Shown here piece after piece: positions 20,923-35,600 of a DNA stretch of 64,000 nt (the first letter of the stretch is position 1; each line of letters starts with the position of its first letter). A program made the position numbers and the translations under genes. A model generated the notes under the pieces. The model worked only from the letters and a program-made list of their open reading frames with translations. It searched no databases and was not told the origin of the DNA. This DNA is from Anolis sagrei (Eukaryota; Chordata; Lepidosauria; Squamata; Anolidae): contig NC_090023.1 of the NCBI RefSeq assembly GCF_037176765.1, forward strand, positions 142,897,366 through 142,961,365. The letters run 5' to 3'.

Positions 20923-23900
20923 CTGTCAAAGAAACAGGGGAAAGGGTTATACCAGTTGCACAAGTTGCATGTTCTGAAAAGACCACCCATAGTCTACATC
21001 AGGGCTTCTTAAACTTTTTCCAGTCATGACCATTTTCCGCCTGAGAAATGTTTACATGCCCCGGGTAAGAGATATATAAATCAAACATTTACTGATAACA
21101 AACCATCATTTTACAAAGCTTGCTGATTTTCCTTTTGGTAGTGCTGAATCGTTTTCTGCAGCGTGCACAGTAAACACTGCATGTTGTTGCTAACAGATAT
21201 GTGTAAATGCGTAGTGTTCAAAAACCTTTTATTGTTTTTCGTGACCCCAACATTGAATTAAGAGGACTTCATTTGGAGTCAGGACCCATAGTTTACAAAG
21301 CAGTACTCTAGATCAGCGGTTCTCAAATTGTGCTCTGAAAAGCTGAAGCAAATTGAGGGGCTCCGCCCTTCTTCCTCTCTCCTCTTCCCCTCCAAGAGCA
21401 CCCGGTTGGAAATCCCTGCTGCTGAAACTAACCCCTTGCCATGCAGAAGAGGCAGGCAGGCAGGCAGGCAGGCAGAAAGAAAAAGGCAGGCAGGCAGGCA
21501 GAAAGTGAGAGAGGTAGGTAAGAGCATGCCCTTGGGAAGGTGAGGCACTTAAAGACACAGGGCAGGGAGGCTGCAGGCTGCATGGAGGTTTCGTGGAGAT
21601 GCAGAACTTCAGCGACACAGAATGTTAAACCCCAGAAGGGCGGCTTGCCACCCAGATCCTTTTCCCTGCACTCCTTGCCGCCTAGACACATTATTACAAA
21701 GGTTGGATGGCCATCTGTTGGGGTGCTTTGATTGTGCTTTTCTTGCATGGCAAAAGGAGGTTGGACTGGATACCCCCTGGAGTTGCTATTATTAGTATTT
21801 ATTATTTATTATTATTACAAAGGCTGGGTGGCTATCTATTGGGGGTGCTTTGATTGTGCTTTAACTGCTTTGCAGAAGGGGTTAGACTGGATGACCTCTG
21901 CGGTTTTCCACTGAAATACTGTTATGTTGGTTAAAATGGTTCTTCATTTTAAACACTGTATTGTTATTTTCTTTCTTTCTTTCTGCACTACAAATGAGGT
22001 ATGTGCAAACAAGTTAGTTCACATAAACACTCCCCATCCATCTGCCACTGGCCCGACCTGTCTGTGAAATTTTAAAACTTAATGCGGCCACTTGTCTCCA
22101 AAAGTTTGCCCATGCCTGATATGCATACCTTATATATAATATATAAATATCTATTGGTGCTGCATGAGAAACTTTTGCTTCAAAAAGGGCTTTGAGACTG
22201 AAAAAGTTTGAGAACCCTATGTACTTATAAATTAGTAAAATCTCTTCCAAACTATACATAGCAGACCTCATTTTTAATCAGTAAAATATGGGAATATAAA
22301 TTAAAGGAGAATAAAACCCCAGTGAATCTTGCATTGCTATGCAGGCATGCATTTGAAAGACCCTTTTTCCTATTAGTTTGGTGAGGGCTCTCATTGTGCA
22401 TAAAAGCTTTGATTTACCCACAAGTGATTTCTACATAAGACTGAATTGCAGCCATATGCTCACATGCAAGTAGAGAGAAAACACTGAGGACTTAATTCCC
22501 TGCCTATAGTATTCCACTTTCTGGAATCCTAATATTGTATTATTGCCATTGTTTCCATCACCATACACTTGATTAAATTGCCTTTGAATTTAATGGGAAC
22601 GAGTCAGTAGTTCTTTGTCATGTAATGTGGGCCGGGCAATTCTTCACGCAATCCTGATTTCAGATTGCAACCATAGATTTAATGTATACATATCAAAGCC
22701 TTCAGGAGACAGTCTAGATCCCTGCTTAGAATACTGAATATTGGATCCACAAAGAAACTGACCTTTTGCTCAATGCTTTTCTCTAACGACTGGACTCTCA
22801 TTTGTTCTTTGCGCAAAGTGGCTTGAAGAGCCAACACGTCTGTTTTAGCTTTGCTTCTTACTTGGGCAATCTCTTCATTCGCTCTAAAAGGAAAGGTTAT
22901 TCAGGTATATTAGTTTTTAAAGAGAGGTACTGCAAATGTAATACAGATCCTTGTAAAATGTTACTCACTTGCACAACTTTTCTTCTGCATGTGCCTTCAA
23001 TGCTTGGTATCTTTGCTCTTCCTTTTTAATTCTTGCAAGATACTCCTCTACACATTTCTTCAGAGCCTCTTCATTCTAGAAAATGAAAGCATCCTTTAAG
23101 TTTAGCACTCAGGAGACTAGAATCCTAGTTGGTGGAAATGTATCGACTACTTCAAAGCAAAAACTTTTAACATACAGTAAATATAATTTAAAACATAAAA
23201 ATATATATTTTATGTTATATTGGTCTAAGTAGCCTGGCATTTCACATGGTAGTGATGTGGTAGCCTTTTGCTATTATTTGACTAAAGTATATTTATTACT
23301 AATTAATATACATTAATCACTTATGAAGGAGTTAAGAGACAAAGGTTTGGTGAACTGACTCCACAGCCCTGTTAAGCACTACTACTGGCTTAGCAGTACA
23401 AAGGGAAAATATATTTTAAATGTAAAAGTTGTTCTCTGTCAAATGTAAGTGGAATTTCTCATAAAATACATCTCAGAAAACAAAGCTCTGTAAATTGTCT
23501 CTTGACTTACTGCCAAAAATATTAATATTAATTAAAAAGTCAAACTACTTAAGATTGACTTAGCCTCTATATAAGACAATATGACAAATGTCAGTAAATG
23601 GAAACATAATTTATTTTTTTATATCAATAACTAGCCATCCCCTGCCACATGTTGCTGTGGCCCACTCTGGTGGTCATGGGGGTTCTGTGTGGGAGGTTTG
23701 GCCCAATTCTATCATTAGTGGGGTTCATAATGCTCTGTGATTGTAATGAACTACAAATCCCAGCAACTACAACTCCCAAATGTCAAGATTCTATTTTCCC
23801 CAAACTCTACCAGTGTTCACATTTGGGCATACTGAGTATTTGTGTAGAGTTTGGTTGAGATCCATCATTGTTTGAGTCCACAGTGATCTCTGGATGTAGG

Positions 23901-26636
23901 TGAACTACAACTCCAAAACCAAAGGATACTGCCCACCAAACCCTTCCAGTATTTTCTGTTGGTCATGGGAGAACTGTGTGCCAAGTTTGGTTCAATTCCA
24001 TTGTTGGTGGGGTTCAGAATTCTCTTTGATTGTAGGTGAACTATAAATCCCAGCAACTACAACTCCCAAATGACAAAATCAATTCTTCTTGAGTGAAGGG
24101 CATACAATGGGTTGTTAGGTGTCTTGTGTCCAAATTTGGTATCAATTCGTCGAGTGGTTTTTGAGTTCTGTTAATCCCACAAACGAAAATTACATTTTTA
24201 TTTATATAGATGTCACCGTGGCACATTTACAGAACATTCCATTTTAGACTATCTGCATTTCCCCCCTAAATTGGAGGGATGTGCCTATTAAGTGGTGAAA
24301 TATGGTAGCTCCAGGGGGGAAGATGGTGTAGAAAGAGACAGAGCTAGAGATATTTAAGGAATAGACGGAGTAAGGCACAGTTGGAAATGCTTACCCTCTG
24401 AAATCCTTCTATTGCCTCTTTCTGTTTTTCAAACCGCTTGAAGAGTTCCGAGAAAGATTTCTCCATAGAATTCAAGTCAGATACAAGTTGCTGTTTTTCA
24501 TCAACTACTTTCTGCAATTCTTTTTTTGAAAGCTCTTTCTGACTCTCGCGCTCTTCTGCAGAAACAAATTTGTTTTAAGTGACTCGCTCTATGTTCACTC
24601 CTTTAAGACGCTATATGTTGTCCCTAACAATACAAATGCTTGGAGATATGTTTAGAGGCTCCAGTTAGTAAACTCATCCCATAAAAGTCAAACAAGGCTG
24701 TCTCACAAATGCACAATTTCAGGTGACGTATAGAACAGAATGAGCTGCACAAAAGAAAATATAGTAGATAATGATGCAATGTTTAATCCAGTCTATTTAC
24801 ATAGCTATATTTTTCAGCTACCTTGCCCTACTATTTCCAAAAATCATAAAGAACAGCCAGTAGTTAAAGAAATTACACACACCCTAGACAAATCTACTTT
24901 TGTCTAGGATGAGGTAGTGAACATGTTAGAATTTAACTCCCATCAGATGCAGGAAACATGATCTATGTCATTGCAACACACCATCAAGAGGGCCACAGGC
25001 ACCTACTCCCAGCCCAAGAAAGCAACAAAGGGCAAAATGTTCAATCATTTGAGTCTGTGGAAGAGGGAAGGATCTGTAGATAGTTAAAACCAAATTCTTA
25101 CACATTAGATTTGATGAGTTAACTAGATCAATATGTAGTCAACTTCTGCTTTCTCAGGTGCTGTTTACTAGCTCCACTTCTAAAAGATTTAGCTACAGGG
25201 TGAGGCATAAAGATTCCATACTTCGAGGAAGAACTGTGTGGGATGTACTGGGAGTAGAGATGTGAGGGAGGTCTAATTCGGTAGGTTAGGCTCTGCCATT
25301 TTCAGAACCCATCATGAGTTGGATTGGTGAACTTCAGGGCTTTGTTGTTCAAGCACATTATGAGAACAACCATTCTGCTGAACATGCTCAGCATTCAGCC
25401 AAAATGAATTTCTGCTACATTTGAAAATGATTTTGCTATGGTTTTCTAATCTTTGGGAAACTGGATCACACTAAAAAGAAATCCCTGGCAGATCTAGGAA
25501 CCTTAGAATTCTAGAAAATGTGGAAGTAAGAGCATCCATTCAGCAACTGCCAAGGCATTCCACTCATAAGTCTTCCATAGCACTGGGGATATCAAGTTGA
25601 AGAATAATTCTGCGTGCATATTTACAAAATTGCTTATCTGATGTTATTTTTAAAACCCTTTACTACTAAACTGTTTTTATGTACTTTTCCGAAATATATA
25701 CATTTTGTTTCTAGGTAGCTTTGTTCATTTTTATACCCCCTCAGGATGTGGGAGATCTTTATTCCCCCCCCCCCCACCCTGTAGAATGGATATGCTAAAC
25801 ACACATAACTGAGAGTAATCACAATTCTATGAAGAAAAATGGGCTTTGCATGGAGAGAATTTAACTTCAGTCCATCTCATCTACAGTTGAAGAATCTCAA
25901 GCAGCAGAGCTAGAAATAGTGTCTATATAAATACTGAGAAAATTGATGCTAACTAGCAATGCCAGTAAAAGGCCAAGTGGACATGTATGCTCAAATTTAA
26001 GAAGCTGAATATAGATGTCAATGTGTGCATTTGTAATATGGGACACATTTTTCCTGCACCCAAACAGCAAAGCATTGAAAAAAATGTTTTATGTATCTGC
26101 TTACCCATCACTTGTGTAATGGTGCCTTCAAACTCTGCAACAATTGTTCTAAAGGAAATGCAAATATTTTATTTTCAAACACAGAACCAGAAAATTAATA
26201 TGATTCCACAACAATGAAACAATATCTGTCCTTCCATTAATAACTCAAAAGTATGGAACATATCTATTAGGCATGTACAATTCATGGTTCTAAATGATTC
26301 TAAAGTACTTATAAAACTAAAGTTCTGGTGGTGAACACTAGGGGGCGCTGGTGCTTTGCTTCTACAGTGTTGCTAAAGTTCTGGTGGTGAAAATTTCAGA
26401 ATTCTAACAAAATTTCATTATAAATGGCAGTTCCTAATTGGTTCTGTCATAAAAATCTCCAATAATGAAATAATAATGAAATTTTGAAAGTTTTGTTAGA
26501 GTTCTGAAATTTTCATCACCAGAACTTTAGTAACACTGTAGAAGCAAAGGACCAGCACCCCCTAGTTTTCATCACCAGAACTTTAGTTTTGTAAGTACTT
26601 TAGAACCATTTAGAAGAATGGATTGCACATGCCTAA

Positions 26637-26686
<50 letters not shown>

Positions 26687-29600
26687 ACAGAAGTAAGCAT
26701 AGGTTTACTTTTCTAAAAGTTTCTGGAGGCAGGATTAAGTTAATTTTTCAGAATTACCAATATGGGGAGAATATCTATTCTCCGTTTAGAGGCTGTCTAC
26801 GAAGAGACTCCTATCCTCCCAAACCTGCCTGATTTATTTCTCTGGAATTTATTTGACAGTGATATAACCCTAGACAAGCTATCCTAAACAGAGCAAAGAG
26901 GATCAAAAATAAAAGATCTAGGGTTGCACTCCTCTGGTCTTTCTCCCAGTACAGACTGTCCATCCAAATACTGTACAGTAGCACAAGCAATTTCATCTCC
27001 AAATCTGGGTTAGAATCCACAATATGAAAGATATCTATGTAATTGGCGAAGGCAGCATACACAGAAAATGTCCATTATTTCCTAGATGTACATACCCCAT
27101 TTCTTGACTTTCAATATAAATTTTGTCATGCTTCATTTTCCACTCCAACACTTCTCTTTGCTTTTCTTCAACCTGAAACCATAACAACCCAAAATATTTA
27201 GAAAGAATTCAATTATCTTTAGATTTACAGTAAAATTAAAGAAACATTGCCAGAAAAGTTATTGGAAAGACCTCAGACAACTTTAGAATTTGACAAACAA
27301 CATTACTCAGTATCTGATCTCATGCCCCCACCTCCAACAAAGAGGGGGGGATTGACAGGGCTGAAGATCCCAAGGTTAGGCGAGGGCTACATGGGGACCC
27401 CTTGGAGCCTTTTATGTCTTTCTCTGGGGTCCTTAGGATATTTGTCTCCCTTTCTCTGGGGGCCCTTTGGAGACCTCTCTCTCTCTCTGGGGACCATTTG
27501 GAGATTTTTTCTCTTACTCTGGGTGCCCCTTGGAGACTTTTATGTCTTTCTATGGGTGTCCTTAGGAGATTTTTTCCCCTTTTTCTCTGGGGGACCTTCA
27601 TGGGATCCAGGCGGGTCCCACACTTTGATGGCATTTTTTCCATGACTTTAGAATTGGTACCGCTATTCTCTAGATGTAAATTATCATGAAAAGTGGAGAG
27701 GCCGAGAGAAAAGAATCTTCAGAAGGGGACAGGAAAGAGTAAGAGCCAAGTTTGGGGGGGGGGGGCGAGATTAAGAGGTGGGAAAGGGCCACCTTGCCCG
27801 CCTGTGTGTGGAGAGAAGTGGCCAGGGCTGCCGACAAGAATCAGAAGGGAGGTCTTGGCTTTGCCATTCACAGGGGGCTTTTTCTTCACTTGATAACTGG
27901 GAACAGAATCTATAAATGGTGCGACTCTCAAGAGATTTTACTGAAAGTATTGAAAAATGTGAGTTCACAAAAGCTAGAATATATACTTTGAGGTAATTTT
28001 AATTATTGTTATTAAAATAAATATAAAAATTAATTTGATGTCACTATCTCAATTGACTTATTTTATCCTAAATCATGCTTCGCCTAACCTTAGATGGAGG
28101 GAGACCAACCAAAGATTCTGGCCTGGGGGCCCACTTTAACATGTGGGGGGCCATGTCCAATCAATTACTCTTGTTTGGCTTTCTTTATTTTAGGATTTAA
28201 ATTCTGAATGCCCTCTTAAGACTAGACTTTATTACTGATCTTTGTACTACTATCTTGGAGATGAATACTCATGTGAACCTCAAGACTGCAAGCAGAGTAT
28301 ATAGCTATGGATAATTCTCTTACTCTTCTTCTTTCCCTCTCTATCAGTCCCTCTTTTTCTGTTATCATCCCTTTCCCCTTCCTTCTCTTTCCCCCCTCTT
28401 TTTTCTATCCATTCTTCTTTTTCTTTCTCTTGTGTCCTTTCTTTCTCTCTTCCCTCTCCTTTCTATCTTTCCTTCTTTCTTCCTCATTCCCTTTCTTTTC
28501 CTCTCTTGTGCACCTTTCTCTCTCTTCCCATATCTCTTTCTTTCCTTCTTTCTCTCCCTCCCTCCTCTCTCTTGTGCCTCTCTCCTACTTTCCTCCTCCA
28601 CTCTCCTTCTCTTTTCCTTTTTTTGTTCTTTCCTTCTTTTTTCCTCTCCTTTTCTCTTTCTTGTGACGCTCTCCTTCCTTGCTTCTCTCTCCTTCCCTTA
28701 CTCCGCTTCTCCTTCTCTCTCCATCTCTTTTCTCCTCTTCCTCATCCCCTCCTCTCCCTTCTCCCCTAGCTTTCGTTCTTAGCTTCAGAGGAAGGCAATA
28801 GTGACAACACAATCTGGCTTAAGATTTCCAAAAGCCAGGTTCAGTTTGAAATCACATCAGAGCAGCCTCCCTCTAAATAAGAGACCTTCTCATCCACATC
28901 CCTGTTCAAGTCTTTGCAAATTTATCACTCCTCTTTAGCATATACAGGCAGTCTCCAAATCACAACAACAAAACTTTATTATGGTCCCTGACCAGCACAA
29001 AGCAGGGCACAAGCACCCTGGGAAGAGAAGCACAGATCCCCAGTGAAGCATTAAAAAGTAGATTAGAAAACAGTTTAAAACACAGGTTATTGTAACAGGT
29101 ATGGAACTGGGGGGGGGGGGGGGGGATAAAATAGGTTCTGTAGGTTTGTTCTTAAATTGAATTTGCACGTAAGCCAGAATAGGCACATTTCTTAAGTGTA
29201 ACTCCATCCATATATAATTGCATATTGTTTTTGTGATTAATCCCAATGCTTTAATTATGTTCAATTTGTGACAATGAAAATACATCCCTCATACCACGTA
29301 TTTACACCACATTTTCTAACCTTAGCAAAATTACAGTTATGACGTAGCAACGGAAATAATTTTATGGTTTGGGGTCACCCCAACATGAGAAACTGTATTA
29401 AAGGGTTGCGGCATTAGGAAGATTTGTGACCACTTAGTTAAGGGACTGGCACCTGGCAAGTCAAAGATCTTGAGGGATAACAACTCCAAAGGCTGACTTC
29501 CAGTAACAGCCTCCATCGCTTGAATAGTTTTCATTTAAATACTGTAGTTAAGTAATTTCTGTATCAGTCATTAAACTGGAGGAGTGAATAGACAGAAAAG

Positions 29601-32600
29601 ATTCAAAACAGTGTCAAATCAAGCATTCCCTTTCAAATTCTTACCTCAGAAGTGAGCTTTTTAACAATAACATCCATCTCATGCTTAACCTTTTCTACAG
29701 CTGCATCCATGTCTTTCTGACTGTACTTCAGCACTTCAATAATGGCCTCAGTGGGCAGAGCACAAGGGAATACTGAAGGATTCTTTTCAACTAGGATGTC
29801 TTGTAGAGTTTTGGCCTGTGACAAGAAATTTAACATGAATTTAAATGCAATATTTGGTATCTTGGTTCTCTAATTGATACTGAGCACAAGCTATACCTAT
29901 ATAGTGATTTCAGACTAAACCTATGACATCCAGACTTGGGGGTCTTATTATTCTCTGAATTAAAGACACATGGATAAGATCAAGGCTCCAGAGAGCTCAA
30001 TTATTCAGTTGGGAAACTATGATTTTCCATTACAGGTTGAGCATCTCCTATATAGAATTTCAAAATCCAAATTACTCCAAGATCCATATAAAACACAAAT
30101 TTATTTATTTATCGTGTCAGGAGCAAACCGAACAGTTGTATTTCATTTTTTAAAAAACAAAGAAACAAACAGTTAAAACACAAGTTTGCAAGCTTGGTAG
30201 TTGATTAAATGTCCTTTGACCAGTAGCTGGCCACTTGGAGTGCCTCTGGTGATGCTGCAAGAAGGTCCTCCATTGTGCATGTAGCAGGGCTCAGGTTGCA
30301 TTGCAGCAGGTGGTCTGAGGTTTGCTCTTCTCCACACTCGCATGTCATGGATTCCACTTTGTAGCCCCATTTCTTAAAGTTGGCTCTGCATCTCGTGGTG
30401 CCAGAGCCCAGTCTGTTCAGCGCCTTCCAAGTCACCCAGTCTTCTGTGTGCCCAGGGGGGAGTCTCTCATTTGGTATCAACCATTGATTGAGGTTCTGGG
30501 TTTGAGCCTGTCACTTTTGGACTCTCACTTGCTGAGGTGTTCCAGTGTCTCTGTAGATCTTAGAAAACTATTTATTGATTTAAGTCATTGACGTGCTGTC
30601 TGATACCCGAACAGGGGATGAGCTGGAGATGTCACTGCTTTGGTCCTTTCACTATTAGTTGCTACTTCCCGGTGGATGTCAGGTGGTGCAATACCGGCTA
30701 AACAGTGTAATTTCTCAGTGATGTAGGGCTCAGACACCCCGTGATAATGCGGAATGTCTCATTAAGAGCCACGTCTACCATTTTAGTGTGGTGAGACGTG
30801 TTCCACACTGGGCATGCATACTCAGCAGCAGAGTAGCAAAGCGCAAGGGCAGATGTCTTCACTGTGTCTGGTTGTGATGCCCAGGTTGTGCCAGTCAGCT
30901 TTCGTATGATATTATTTCTAGTGCCCACTTTTTGCTTGAAATTCAGGCAGTGCTTCTTGTAGAAAACACAAATGAACTTCCATTTTAGACTTGATTCCTA
31001 AGATATTTCATATTTGCAAATAAAGGTATTCCAAAATTTGAAAAAAATCTAAATTTTTTCTTGTTCCAAACATTTTTGGATAAGGGATACTCAAACTGTC
31101 CTTTTCAACCACATCAGTGCATCTATTCTCATTTTAAAATTCAGTGGGGGGGGGGGGGGGAAGCCTGCAATTTGAAGAAGGTTGCTAGAGATATTTAATG
31201 AGCACTTACTGGATCTGGGGGAGTTCCAAGAAGATCGAGCCCCAAAAGCTTTTCTTCATGATTATCAGATGTTTTTACTTCATTTACTGCCATGGCTATT
31301 GAATGTCTGCTTTAAAACCAAAAATACATCCTCTAGTTAGAAACTGCAAGCCATACTGAAACAGTTCTATATAGGTTATAACCTGAAGAACACAGCCAAA
31401 TTATACCTACTCATTTTGAAGTAATGCGGCTCCTGTAGACTTAGCACCATCAACAAACTTTTTAGGGCTTTCGCTCAGCAGAGGGTCAAACTTCAGGTAG
31501 AGAGATTGCTTTCTTAGAACAGACTCCTTGAACTACAAAAAAATTGGAAATACATCAAAGTTTCCAGACAATCTTCCCTTAACATGGTGGTCTTGTTCAT
31601 TTGTTGGCCACATCAGATGCTATCTGACCAAGAGCAACATTTATGAAATTTAGATTATCTCCAAGTGCAGCGCACTTCTTTGAATAATGAGATAACTGAT
31701 TAGAAGAGATCTTGTGTCCTAATGGCAGTGGCAATATAGCAAGGGCTGCACTCTAAAACATTCCAGGTAAAATTTTAAAGATGCAGGACTCTACTAACGC
31801 TTTCAGCTGTGTATGAATGGGAAGAAATGTAGTGTGGGATGGAAAATATTTCAATCCTTTAATTTTCTACAAAAAAACCCTCTTTGATTTCTAGAAGTGC
31901 ATTTTTAAGCCAGGTTTTCTTTTTAGGTTAGTAGATGGTTTTCTGATCCTGAATCCCCTCATAAGACAATACACTTTTTAATTCTCACACTGTTTTTAAA
32001 ACTCACTGTCCTTTCTGCAGGTAGCCTTACAGATGTGTTTAGAAAGATCTGGCCTCTAAAGTAGTGGTTCCCAACCTTTTTTTGACCAGGGACCACTCTC
32101 CAACATTAGGGTTTCGCGAGACCAGTCACTCTCACTGCAACAGTGTAGTAATGGTGAGGCCGTGGACCACATTTCAGTTCTTGGGGACCACTGGTGGTCC
32201 ACGGACCACAGATTGGGAACTACTGCTCTAAAAGGTAAATTAGTTTTCCTGTGTAAAATAGGAAATTGAAAACCTTTGATCAAAATACAAGCACAAGAAG
32301 TCAGTCAAAAAGTGGCATTATATAAAGATCAGCATCATGAACCTATAAAATATACATTATTCAACATTCCAAGCTAAAATGAGCAGAATTCCTAAAATTA
32401 AACACTAAACTCAACAATATTATCTAAGTTCTATGAAAAAGAGTCTGCAATAAAGCAATAGGGAAGAGAAATGAAACACATGTAAAATCATACATTCATA
32501 GATTGACTACTTACTGAGGATGTTCCAAACTGTTCCAGATAATCTACTTCAAGGTCCATTTCTAGAACTAAAAAGGGAAAATAATGAATATGGAAACAAA

Positions 32601-35600
32601 ATGATTTTTATAGCAAACTAGTGTTGAAATTAGTTTGCCATTTTGAGACATAGAGGCATGCCTTCCTGCAATATTTGTGACTTATATATACTGAGTGAAA
32701 TAAAAGGCCTTTGATTATTTCCATCCTATCTTTAAACTGATTTAACTGGCAAGGATGTTAAAGCTTCAAATGAAAAGCATTTTAGAACACTGTTCTTATG
32801 ACATTGAAAGGTAGCCAATGAGGCATGTTTATTAGATCAAAGACAGCTTAAAAAAGAACATACAACAGAGATCTCTATTACTTTGGTTAAAACCTATTGG
32901 AATTCCTACTGCAGGCATGTGTGTTGCCAGCATTAAAGACTAGCGACAGTACAGATGCCACTCTAAACATTGATCAGTAAGCAACAATGAAAGGAAGATA
33001 ACATTGAGATTGCTTACATATACTTAGGACTTTGGCTGGCTACTAGAAGACCACTAAATTGGCAGAAGTCGGAAAGCAAGTTTGAAGCTACAACAACATT
33101 TAGGATGAACATTATCTCAGGGTACTTATCTATAATTCTAAAAGGGCATGGAACCTGTGGGATTGCCGCTTTCTTAACCACTTTAAATTATTAGATTTGT
33201 AAATTAATTTAAATGTGAAAAGAGATCGTCCACTTAAGAGGTGAATTTGATGCCATAGGAACTGTCACTTTCCCCTTCTTGTTTCTGTCTTGCTGTCATG
33301 TGCATCTTGCCAGTATATTGGGGGGGGGGGGGGGAGCCCCAAATACTATGGACTCTGGATCTGGTTTGAGGCCACCCTGCTTGATTAATATTATCACCAT
33401 CCTAGCCCTGAAATTGTTCCAGATCTGCATAGTGAAACTGGTTTCTGCTCAATCAGTTCCAAACAAACCAAAGTCGTTAATGTAGATCAGTGGTTCCCAA
33501 CTTTTTTTTGACCAGGGAGCACTTGACGAGGGACCACTCTCCAACATGAATTATGAATCAGTTTTTGGTCAACTTTAGATTTGGTTTGGTTATTTGGGGT
33601 GCTGATTCAGAAAATTACATTGGATAGACCATATCATCTCTAGTTTCTGACACAGAACATATGTCATCCAGAACTGGATCAAAACGAACAAAATTGATTC
33701 GAACAAGTGTAAATACCCTTAGGGGAGAAAATGAAATGAACAGATATAAAACGGATGACACCAGAAGAAGAAAGTATTAATAAGCGACATGACAGCCATG
33801 CTTAAGTATATGAAAGGATGCCATGCTGAACATGGTGCCAGCTTGCTCTCTGCTCCTCCAGAGACAACATGAAGCAATGGATTCAAACTACAGGAAAACA
33901 GATATCACCTAAACTTTAGGAAAAACTTCCTGATGATAAGAGCTGCTTGACAGTGGAATATGTTGCCTTGAAGTGTGGTGGGGTTGCTTTCTTTCAAGGT
34001 TTGAAAACTCATCTGTAGTGGGTGCTTTGATTGTGTATTTCTGCATATTAGGGCCCTTGTGATCTCTTCCAACTCTCTGATCTACATTAAGCCAGGTTTC
34101 ACAGTTATGAGCACATTAGAATATCCAAATAGGCATTTCAGTTCAAGTACACTTACCATCAGAGGGTGATCTGAACTCTTCATTGTCTATATTCAAAAAG
34201 CTGCCTTCATTGATTACAGTTTCTGTCTGATGTGAAGGTTTCTGTGTTTTATCATTTGCAGTCTCGTGTAATAAAGAACTTTGTTGAACTAAAACCACAG
34301 GTGACGCAATATTTTGATTCATCTAAGAAGTGAAGAACAGATTTGGGAAATTACAGATACCAGGTGTGGTTTAATTTTCTACCCTTCAACCGTGTGTCAT
34401 TTTATATGAATGTAACTGTCTCCATTATAACACTTACTTAAAGAAAAAGACTGAAATCGTGGACTCTTTCAAGACAGCAGTTTTTTTCTTGTTAATCTCT
34501 CATCTACACTTTAAAATTCATACAGTATAATACCACTTTAACTGCCATGGCTCAATGCTATGGCATTACAGGAGTTATAGTTTTACAAAGAGTGGTAGTA
34601 CTTCACCAAACTACAACTCCCATAGTTCCAAAGTGTTGAGCCATAGCAGTTTAGTGATGTCAAACTTCACTAATACTGTAGTGTAGACACACCCTACAGT
34701 TAGCACTGGTGGATGGGGGGGACAGGACAAAACCTAGACAGCATCCAATAAATCAACAAAGAAAAAAAACGCATCTCGAGATGCTAAAATACAGTTTTTG
34801 CCAAAACGTTTATCCTGTGAATGCTCTTCTGGCTGTTACATTAATTTTGTTATTGTGTGCCTTTCAAGATAGTGACAAATCACTATACCACACTGGTTCC
34901 CAGGATATTCATTTACTTAGAAGCATTAATATATTTCTAAATTGCTTGTAACCTGAAAAGATCCATGGCCAGCTTCCCTGGAAGTATTTGAAAGAGGGAA
35001 GATAACTTCCTCATTTAAGTCTGAAGCAAATATCTCTTTTCATTTTAAGATCTGCTCTTCTTTTTTCACAGAAGTCCCACATCAAGAGTTTACCTGTTGC
35101 CTGATATCTAAAGCATACTGTAGAATGATTTTGTTCCAAGAAGTGGCATTACATGATGCTTGTTTGTAGTCCCTGAATGCGCTCTTCACCAAGATGTCTT
35201 TCTTTTAAATAAAATCTGAAGGTTGCCTTGCAACTTAATATGGGCTGGTCTAGATGCCAATATTTCTACATAAATGTGATAAAACTTAAGGCTACAGTTC
35301 AAGTCGTGAAACTGTACTATATTTTGTTTTCTTCAAAGATTAGAACCTGTTGTTGGGAAATTTTGCATCAGGATTGGATAGTGTGGGCTTTGAAAGACAG
35401 CCTGGACTTCAAAGCTGCCAAGTTGTTGAAATGTCTCAATTTCTCCCAGCAATAAAAATGAGGTCCTCAGGCATGATTCTTGAGACCTTGAGATTTAAAG
35501 CCTCCCATGAAATTTTTGTAGCATATTCCTACACCCAAATTACTGGATACTAAATATAGCAATAAGAAATAATAAAAAAGAAACAAAGCAAAACAATACC

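Noticed and set aside
27247-27645. 132-codon frame with an 11-residue periodicity, resembling a repeat protein
   Set aside because: Produced by a 33-base minisatellite lying in a TACC3 intron. The opposite strand is open too, and there is no start context or splice support.
28307-28812. Open frames of 75 to 119 codons on both strands, rich in serine, phenylalanine and leucine or in arginine, glutamate and lysine
   Set aside because: Composition artefact of the C/T tract. The amino acid content is dictated by the two-letter sequence.
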